Of a DNA stretch of 64,000 nt, positions 58,362 through 64,000 are shown piece by piece. The notes beneath the pieces were generated by a model. It had not been told where the DNA came from. It saw only the letters and a list, made by a program, of their open reading frames with translations, and searched no databases. Source of the stretch: Labrenzia sp. CE80 (GTDB lineage Bacteria > Pseudomonadota > Alphaproteobacteria > Rhizobiales > Stappiaceae); the NCBI RefSeq assembly GCF_009650605.1, contig NZ_WAJT01000001.1, positions 744,001 through 808,000 on the forward strand, read 5' to 3'. Both the position numbers and the translations under genes were made by a program. Each line of letters opens with the position of its first letter. The first letter of the stretch is position 1.

Positions 58362-58558
58362 GGCCTTAGATCCTGTTTTGTATGATTGGGCAAACGGTTC
58401 TTATGGCCAGGGTCGCTGGCGATCATTCTGCCCCAGATTTCCGAAATCAGCGCGCAAAGTACTCATCAATGGGGCAAAGTCAAGCTTTGCCGTGGGGTGG
58501 CCGCGAAAACTCCCGTTTAGTGCAGTTTTGACTCGCGGAAGGCCCTCTTGCTGCCCTG

Positions 58559-59323
58559 TCAGAGAAGGGTTCTCTGAAAATCGCCCCTTTGGAAGAAGTA
58601 GAAGGGCACAGGTGATTCCGGTGCAAGGTCTGGGTCAGACTGAAGCCGCTCTCCCAGATCCGACAGAACCCGCTTGGTGATCATCGGCAGGTCATCCATG
58701 GCGCCTGCCTCCTCCAGGGTGAGCCAGACGATGTCCTCAAGCTCTCCGGAGGGGCCTGTGCCGCTTTCGAGGCGGTCGGCGATGGCATCTGCCGAAACTG
58801 CCAGAAAGCGTGTGTCGAAGCGTCTGGAGCGGTTTGGCGGCGTGATGGCTCTTGCAATCATCCTCAAGGGCCCGAGATCGGGTTCGATGCCCCGCTGGGC
58901 AAAGTCCTCGAAGCCCTTGCCGAGGCGGAGATTCTCGATAGTTTCAGCGCGGCGGCCGATGAAGAGGCCCGCTTCCTCGAAGGTCTCGCGGATCGCAGCC
59001 AGTGCGAATGCGCGCACGCGCGAACGGGTTCTTGGCCGTTTCAACTGTTCGGACAGTTTTGCCTCGACGACCGGATGATAGCCAAGCGCGACCGGAATAC
59101 GGGAATCGGCCGGATCGACGCGGCCGCCTGGAAAGACGAACTTGCCGGGCATGAAGGTATGGCGCATATGGCGGCGCCCCATCAGGACACGTGTGTCCTT
59201 GCCCTTGCCATCCAGAATGAGCAGGGTGGCAGCGTCCTTTGGCCGGATGTAGGGGTGTTTGCCACCCTGTTCGTCCTTGGCCAACTGGGCCGCCATGCCC
59301 GTCGTCATCTGTCCAGAGCTCAT
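58559..59323 (-). CDS. NUDIX hydrolase
   Basis: A 254-residue NUDIX protein. The Nudix box is seen in FPGGRVDPAD and AAIRETFEEAGLFIGRR, the metal-binding REx2EExG core. The long insert between the two parts of the box (GYHPVVEAKLSEQL) is typical of the large NUDIX group related to coenzyme A or NUDT19-type enzymes. GAGG lies just before ATG 59323. It is the last gene of the topA-rnr-DUF983 operon, with a seven-base gap. Confidence 0.88.
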   Translation of the reverse strand: MSSGQMTTGMAAQLAKDEQGGKHPYIRPKDAATLLILDGKGKDTRVLMGRRHMRHTFMPGKFVFPGGRVDPADSRIPVALGYHPVVEAKLSEQLKRPRTRSRVRAFALAAIRETFEEAGLFIGRRAETIENLRLGKGFEDFAQRGIEPDLGPLRMIARAITPPNRSRRFDTRFLAVSADAIADRLESGTGPSGELEDIVWLTLEEAGAMDDLPMITKRVLSDLGERLQSDPDLAPESPVPFYFFQRGDFQRTLL

Positions 59324-59330
59324 CAAAACC

Positions 59331-59801
59331 TCACGAGTGATAGTGCGCGGTTTCTGCCGGATCAGGTTCCGGGAGGTCTTCGGATGCGTGCGGATCGAAG
59401 CCGTGCATGTAAAGCGCCCACTGAAGGCCGACGAGGGTCCCCTTGATCGGCTGCAGCATGCCGAGCGACAGGATGATCGTCAGCGGCAACCAGAGCGCCA
59501 TATGGACCCACAGTTCCGGTCGGTACATGACCTCGACGACCAGCAGCGCAGGGATGATGATATGGCCGACGATTGTGATGGTGAAATAGGGCGGAGCGTC
59601 ATCGGCGCGATGATGATGGATCTCTTCGCCGCAGGCCTCACAGGCGTGGACCGTCTTCAGATAGCCCTTGAACAGCTTTCCCTTGCCGCAGGACGGGCAT
59701 CGGCACATGAGGCCGCGCATCATCGCGGGAAGAATGCGGCGGGCCGGTTTTTCATCGGTGGCCGGTTCTTCGCTCTGCGCCGATCGGTAGGATACGTTCA
59801 T
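59331..59801 (-). CDS. DUF983-family membrane protein
   Basis: A 156-residue protein with a zinc-ribbon-like part (CRCPSCGKGKLFKGYLKTVH, then ACEACGEEIHHHRADDAPPY) and two transmembrane helices (ITIVGHIIIPALLVVEVMY, ALWLPLTIILSLGMLQPI). The family has no known function. Its ATG overlaps the rnr stop by four bases (ATGA), so it is translationally coupled to RNase R. Confidence 0.9.
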   Translation of the reverse strand: MNVSYRSAQSEEPATDEKPARRILPAMMRGLMCRCPSCGKGKLFKGYLKTVHACEACGEEIHHHRADDAPPYFTITIVGHIIIPALLVVEVMYRPELWVHMALWLPLTIILSLGMLQPIKGTLVGLQWALYMHGFDPHASEDLPEPDPAETAHYHS

Positions 59802-62131
59802 CGTTTCTTGGTCCCGGGTTTCGACTTTGCCGAAGTCCTGGACCGGCGTGTGGGCTTGCGCTTGCTCGCGGTTGCGGGTTTTTTCGACCCGGATCCTCGA
59901 ATGCGTTTGCCGACAATACGTCCTGGGCTCAGCATTTCGAACCTCAGGGCGCCTGCAAAGGGCGCAGCTTCGACCAGTTTGACTTCAACTCTGTCCCCAA
60001 GCTGGTAGGTTTCACCCGACTTGTCACCAACGAGCGAATGCGACCCTTCGTCATACCGGTAGTAGTCCAGGCCGATGGTTGAGGCGGGAATGAAGCCGTC
60101 CGCACCGCTTTCATCGAGCCGAATGAACATGCCGGATTTGACCACGCCGGCAATACGGCCCTGAAAAGTAGCGCCGATCCGGTCCGACATCCACAGAGCA
60201 ATCAGCCGGTCGATGGTGTCGCGTTCTGCCAGCATTGCGCGCCGTTCGGCCGCAGAGATTTCCCCGCCGACGGCCTCGAGCTTTGCTTCTATGCCATCTG
60301 GAAGGCCGTCATCTCCGAAGCCAAGCGCCTTGATCAGGCCGCGGTGGACGATGAGGTCGGCGTAGCGGCGGATTGGTGAAGTGAAATGGGCGTAGCGGCG
60401 CAGGTTCAGGCCGAAATGGCCAATGTTCTGCGGTGCGTATTCCGCCTGGGCCTGGCTTCTGAGCACGACCTCATTGACCAGATGGGCCTGAGGCGTGTCC
60501 TTGACCTTCGCCAGCAGTCCGTTGAACACGGAGGGGCGCAGTCCGCCGCTCGAGGGCAGCTTCATGTCCAAGGTCGAGAGGAACTCCTTGAGGCTCTCAA
60601 GCTTTTCCGGGGTTGAGGCATCATGAATGCGGTAGAGCAGGGGAGACTTTTTCTTCTCCAGCGTTTCCGCCGCGGCCACATTGGCCTGGATCATGAACTC
60701 TTCGATCAGTTTGTGCGCATCGAGCCGCTCGGGAATGAAGACATAGTCCACGGTTCCATCGGGCTTAAGCTTAATCTTGCGCTCGGGCAGATCCAGTTCC
60801 AGCGGCTCGCGGGCGTCGCGGCCTGCCTTCAGGACCCCATAGGCGGTCCAGAGCGGCTTCAGCACACCTTCGACCAGGGTTTCCGTCTTCTCGTCGGTGA
60901 CGCCGTCCACGGCCTTCTGGGCCTGGATGTAGGACAGTTTCGCCGCCGAGCGCATCAAAACGCGGTGGAATGTGTGGTTGATCTTGCGGCCGGTCTTGTC
61001 GAAGACCATACGCACGGCCATGGCCGGCCGGTCTTCCTTTTCGCGCAGGGAGCACAGATCGTTGGAGATCCGCTCCGGCAGCATGGGAATGACCCGGTCG
61101 GGGAAGTAGACCGAATTGCCGCGCAGATGTGCCTCGCGGTCAAGGGCAGTGCCTGGCCGGACGTAGTGGGCGACATCGGCGATGGCGACATAGACAATAT
61201 GACCGCCTTCGTTGTCCGGGTCTTCGTCGGGCTCGGCAAAGACGGCGTCATCGTGGTCCTTGGCATCGGGCGGATCGATGGTGACGAGGGGGACCTTGCG
61301 CCAGTCCTCGCGCTTGCCAAGTTTTACAGGCTCGGCCTTTTCCGCCTCGACCTCCACGGCGTTGGGAAAGACATGCGGAATCGCATGAGCCTGGAGCGCG
61401 ATTTCGGAAACGGCCTTTTCAGACTTCATCGATCCGAAGCGTTCGGCGATCGCAGCACGCGGGGCGCCGTAGCGGCCGGTGCGCACAACCTGAACGCTGA
61501 CCAGATCACCGTCTTGCGCGTCCTTCAGATCCGTCGGGTCGACGTCCAGCTCACGCTGTTTGCGGTCGATCGGCTCCAGAAACGGCGGCCGGTTGCCTTC
61601 GCGGTTGCGCAGGATGCCAAGCACCGCTCCCTGCTGCTTTTCCAGGACCTTGATGACACGCGCGGCGTGTTTGGCCTCCGGGCCGCTGTCGATGTCTGCC
61701 AGCCGAACGAGCGCGCGATCGCCAATACCGGGCTGAGGCGCCTTGCCTTTGCTCGTAAGTACGAGAACCTTCGGCGCCGGCCCTGCTTCGTCGTCCCAGT
61801 CGACAGGCTCGCCCAGCAGTTCGCCGTCGCCGTCGCGCGCGATCAAGCTGACGACGAAGACCGGCGGCAGGTCACCAGGACGGATCAGGCGTTTCTGACG
61901 ACGCTCTACGACACCTTCTTCGGCAAGGTCCTTGAGGATTTTCTTCAGCTGGATCCGCGCTGCGCCAATGATGCCAAAGTGTTTGGCGATCTCGCGCTTG
62001 CCCGCCTTGCCGGGGTTCTCGGCAATGAAGGTCATGATGTCTTCGCGGGAAGGAAACTGGCCGGGGGTTTTTGCGCGGCCACCGGCCTTGCGGCCGGCGG
62101 GCTTTTTCGGTCCTATCCGCCTGGCGCTCAA
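59798..62131 (-). CDS. rnr: ribonuclease R
   Basis: A 777-residue 3'-5' exoribonuclease. A winged-helix N-terminus (TFIAENPGKAGKREIAKHFG) leads into cold-shock domains and the RNB catalytic domain with IDPPDAKDHDDAVFAEPDED, whose aspartates bind the metals, and HYVRPGTALDREAHLRGNSV. An S1 domain (ATFQGRIAGVVKSGMFIRLD) and a basic Lys/Arg tail end it. It degrades structured RNA and works with trans-translation. The start is a TTG that overlaps the topA stop by four bases, typical for this operon. Confidence 0.96.
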   Translation of the reverse strand: MSARRIGPKKPAGRKAGGRAKTPGQFPSREDIMTFIAENPGKAGKREIAKHFGIIGAARIQLKKILKDLAEEGVVERRQKRLIRPGDLPPVFVVSLIARDGDGELLGEPVDWDDEAGPAPKVLVLTSKGKAPQPGIGDRALVRLADIDSGPEAKHAARVIKVLEKQQGAVLGILRNREGNRPPFLEPIDRKQRELDVDPTDLKDAQDGDLVSVQVVRTGRYGAPRAAIAERFGSMKSEKAVSEIALQAHAIPHVFPNAVEVEAEKAEPVKLGKREDWRKVPLVTIDPPDAKDHDDAVFAEPDEDPDNEGGHIVYVAIADVAHYVRPGTALDREAHLRGNSVYFPDRVIPMLPERISNDLCSLREKEDRPAMAVRMVFDKTGRKINHTFHRVLMRSAAKLSYIQAQKAVDGVTDEKTETLVEGVLKPLWTAYGVLKAGRDAREPLELDLPERKIKLKPDGTVDYVFIPERLDAHKLIEEFMIQANVAAAETLEKKKSPLLYRIHDASTPEKLESLKEFLSTLDMKLPSSGGLRPSVFNGLLAKVKDTPQAHLVNEVVLRSQAQAEYAPQNIGHFGLNLRRYAHFTSPIRRYADLIVHRGLIKALGFGDDGLPDGIEAKLEAVGGEISAAERRAMLAERDTIDRLIALWMSDRIGATFQGRIAGVVKSGMFIRLDESGADGFIPASTIGLDYYRYDEGSHSLVGDKSGETYQLGDRVEVKLVEAAPFAGALRFEMLSPGRIVGKRIRGSGSKKPATASKRKPTRRSRTSAKSKPGTKKR

Positions 62132-63999
62132 GAGCCGTCTTCCACAGTCGCGTCTTCAGCGGGCTTCTTGGCCTTGGCGGCTGTCTTCTTTGCGGCGGGC
62201 TTTTTTGCTGCTGTCTTTTTGGCCGCTGGCTTCTTTGCAGCGGTTTTCTTGGCTGCCGGCTTCTTCGCCGCCGCTTTTTTCTTTGTGCCGCCCTTGGCTG
62301 CCTTGTCGGCAATCAGCTGCACGGCCTGTTCCATGGTCACGGTTTGCGGATCAGTGTCCTTGGGCAGGGTCGCATTGATCTTGCCGTGTTTGACATAAGG
62401 TCCGTAGCGGCCGTCATAGACATTGATCGGGCCGCCTTCCTCCGGATGCTCGCCGAGCTCCTTCAGCGGCGTTGCCGCCGCACGGCCGCGTCCACCCTTG
62501 GCGCGCTTTTCCGCGAGCGCATCGACGGCACGGTTGATGCCGACGGTGAAGACTTCTTCAGGTGCTGACAGGTTGGCATAGGTGCCCTCATGCAGCACGA
62601 AAGGCCCGTAGCGGCCGATGCCGGCGGTGATCATCTTGCCGTCTTCGGGATGCGGACCGACTTCGCGCGGAAGCGACAGCAGTTCGAGGGCTTTCTCCAG
62701 GTCGAGATCCGCAGCTGACCAGCCCTTGGGTAGGGAGGAGCGTTTCGGCTTGGCTTCTTCGCCGAGCTGGACATAGGGGCCGAAGCGGCCGGTGCGCAGA
62801 GACACGTCGAGGCCGGTTTCCGGATCCTGACCGAGCACCTTCGGGCCTTCTGACGCCTCACCATCGCCATCGCTTTTCGCAAGCTGACGGGTGTAGTTGC
62901 ACTCGGGGTAGTTGGAGCAGCCGATGAAGGCGCCGAAGCGGCTGACCTTCAAGGACAGCTGACCGTCGGAACAGGACGGGCAGGCGCGGGGCGCTGTTCC
63001 GTCTTCCTTTTCGGGAAAAATATGTGGTGCGAGCAGATCGTTCAGGGCGTCGAGAACTTCGGAGACGCGAAGATCCTTGATCTCGTCGACCGCACCGGAA
63101 AAATCCTTCCAGAAGGCTTTCAGAACATCCTGCCAGGACAATTCGCCCGCCGAGATTTTGTCGAGCTGTTCTTCCAGGCTGGCCGTGAAGTCGAACTCCA
63201 CGTAGCGGTTGAAGAAGCTCTCCAGGAAGGCGATGACGATGCGGCCCTTGTCCTGCGGGACAAGCTGCTTTTTCTCAAGCTCCACATAGTCGCGGTCCTG
63301 AAGCGTCTGGATGGTCGAGGCATAGGTCGACGGGCGGCCGATGCTCAGCTCTTCCATCTTCTTGACGAGACTTGCTTCCGTATAGCGCGGCGGCGGGGTC
63401 GTGAAGTGCTGCGACGCCTCGACCGGATCGGCCTTGGCTTCAGCCGCGCCAAGGGCAAGGTTTGCGCCCTGGTCGACGGCTGGCAGACGGCGGGAGGCTT
63501 CGTCCTCCTCGTCGTCGCGGCTTTCCTGGTAGAGGGCGAAGAAGCCGTCGAACCGCACGACAGAACCTGTCACGCGCAGGGCGGCCTTCTTGCCGGATCC
63601 GCTGGCGTCGATTTCAATCGTGGTGCGCTCGAGGACGGCCGATTCCATCTGGCTGGCCATGGTGCGCTTCCAGATCAGGTCGTAAAGCCGAGCCTGGTCC
63701 GGATCAAGGAAACGGGCGACGTCTTTCGGTCGCCGGGTCAGGTCGGTCGGCCGAACCGCTTCGTGTGCCTCTTGCGCGTTCTTTGCCTTGGTGGCGTAGA
63801 AACGCTGTTTTTCGGGCACGTATTTGTCGCCGAAGTCCTGGCCGATCACCGATCTTGCGGAGGAGATGGCTTCCTGGGCGATCTGTACGCCGTCGGTACG
63901 CATATAGGTGATGAGACCAGTGGTCTCGCCGCCGATTGAGATGCCTTCGTAGAGCTTCTGGGCCACCTGCATAGCGCGGGATGCGGAGAAGCCGAGCTT
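62128..63999 (-). CDS. topA: DNA topoisomerase I, C-terminal part
   Basis: The gene starts outside the window; about 623 residues are visible, the N-terminal TOPRIM domain lying beyond 64000. The active-site tyrosine is in TTGLITYMRTDGVQIA near the start of the visible part. The zinc-binding unit CPSCSDGQLSLKVS with CSNYPECNYTRQL follows, then three repeats of the G-R-x-G-P-Y/F-V type. The tail is a tandem Lys/Ala/Pro repeat of about 45 residues, a DNA-binding extension common in alphaproteobacteria. It relaxes negative supercoils. It leads an overlapping operon with rnr, DUF983 and NUDIX. Confidence 0.96.
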   Translation of the reverse strand, partial: KLGFSASRAMQVAQKLYEGISIGGETTGLITYMRTDGVQIAQEAISSARSVIGQDFGDKYVPEKQRFYATKAKNAQEAHEAVRPTDLTRRPKDVARFLDPDQARLYDLIWKRTMASQMESAVLERTTIEIDASGSGKKAALRVTGSVVRFDGFFALYQESRDDEEDEASRRLPAVDQGANLALGAAEAKADPVEASQHFTTPPPRYTEASLVKKMEELSIGRPSTYASTIQTLQDRDYVELEKKQLVPQDKGRIVIAFLESFFNRYVEFDFTASLEEQLDKISAGELSWQDVLKAFWKDFSGAVDEIKDLRVSEVLDALNDLLAPHIFPEKEDGTAPRACPSCSDGQLSLKVSRFGAFIGCSNYPECNYTRQLAKSDGDGEASEGPKVLGQDPETGLDVSLRTGRFGPYVQLGEEAKPKRSSLPKGWSAADLDLEKALELLSLPREVGPHPEDGKMITAGIGRYGPFVLHEGTYANLSAPEEVFTVGINRAVDALAEKRAKGGRGRAAATPLKELGEHPEEGGPINVYDGRYGPYVKHGKINATLPKDTDPQTVTMEQAVQLIADKAAKGGTKKKAAAKKPAAKKTAAKKPAAKKTAAKKPAAKKTAAKAKKPAEDATVEDGS

Positions 64000-64000
64000 G

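Noticed and set aside
60623..62398. 591-codon open frame on the plus strand
   Set aside because: Antisense to rnr and the end of topA; the hydrophobic C-terminal stretch is the mirror of the Lys/Ala tail.
1..64000. CRISPR array, toxin-antitoxin or other defence locus
   Set aside because: No regularly spaced repeats, nuclease/helicase pairs or reverse transcriptase genes were seen; the small frames found have better explanations.

Overview
The window looks like chromosomal DNA from a GC-rich alphaproteobacterium of the order Hyphomicrobiales (Rhizobiales), most like the Stappiaceae (Roseibium/Labrenzia-type). This rests on gene content and on the order of the 36-64 kb part: D-Ala-D-Ala carboxypeptidase, phasin, clpS-clpA, HIT, COG3146 acyltransferase, glycerophosphodiesterase, RidA, EipB (DUF1849), dinB, divK, rpmG, NUDIX, DUF983, rnr, topA. 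The genus is inference; no rRNA is present.

Layout. 1-1.8 kb is core (transporter end, acyP, lipB, a stand-alone FliN-like protein). 1.98-9.93 kb is an integrated island behind tRNA-Leu(GAG). A decayed tyrosine integrase abuts the tRNA, and a degenerate copy of the tRNA 3' end, its flank, a terminator and the first integrase codons recurs at 9.80-9.93 kb, so elements appear to have inserted in tandem. The cargo is a MerR-controlled flavoprotein plus CrtC-like lipocalin-fold gene, and a LysR regulator with a GntP permease and a frameshifted acetyltransferase. 10-18.5 kb holds a YARHG secreted protein, mgtE with a foldable leader, the ohrR/ohr peroxide module with three operator palindromes, a GH25 muramidase and a LiuR-type cluster ending in isovaleryl-CoA dehydrogenase. 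19-25 kb is accessory: a MerR/SDR pair sharing one promoter design, a MAPEG/DGPF/ECF42-type sigma cluster, and a TetR/reductase pair. 25-36.5 kb has two class III nucleotide cyclases, a ClpP, a globin-like protein apparently lacking its haem ligand, thiE, a TetR/DUF2306 pair and a VWA/J-domain pair.

36.5-64 kb is mostly housekeeping: envelope maintenance (Dac-SPOR, EipB), phosphate transport with two uncharacterised partner proteins, phasin, the ClpSA degradation machine, AzlCD, metabolite repair (RidA, HIT, GDPD), DNA polymerase IV, the cell-cycle regulator DivK, a chemoreceptor, ribosomal protein L33, and an overlapping topA-rnr-DUF983-NUDIX operon. Two intergenic stretches (38.40-38.55 kb and 55.99-56.12 kb) fold well and may encode RNAs.

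No CRISPR array, intact insertion sequence or recognisable defence system was seen. The best leads for something undescribed are the tandem tRNA-Leu remnants, the flavoprotein/CrtC-like pair, the Na/Pi-transporter/coiled-coil/PepSY-like operon, the VWA/J-domain pair and the two structured intergenic regions.
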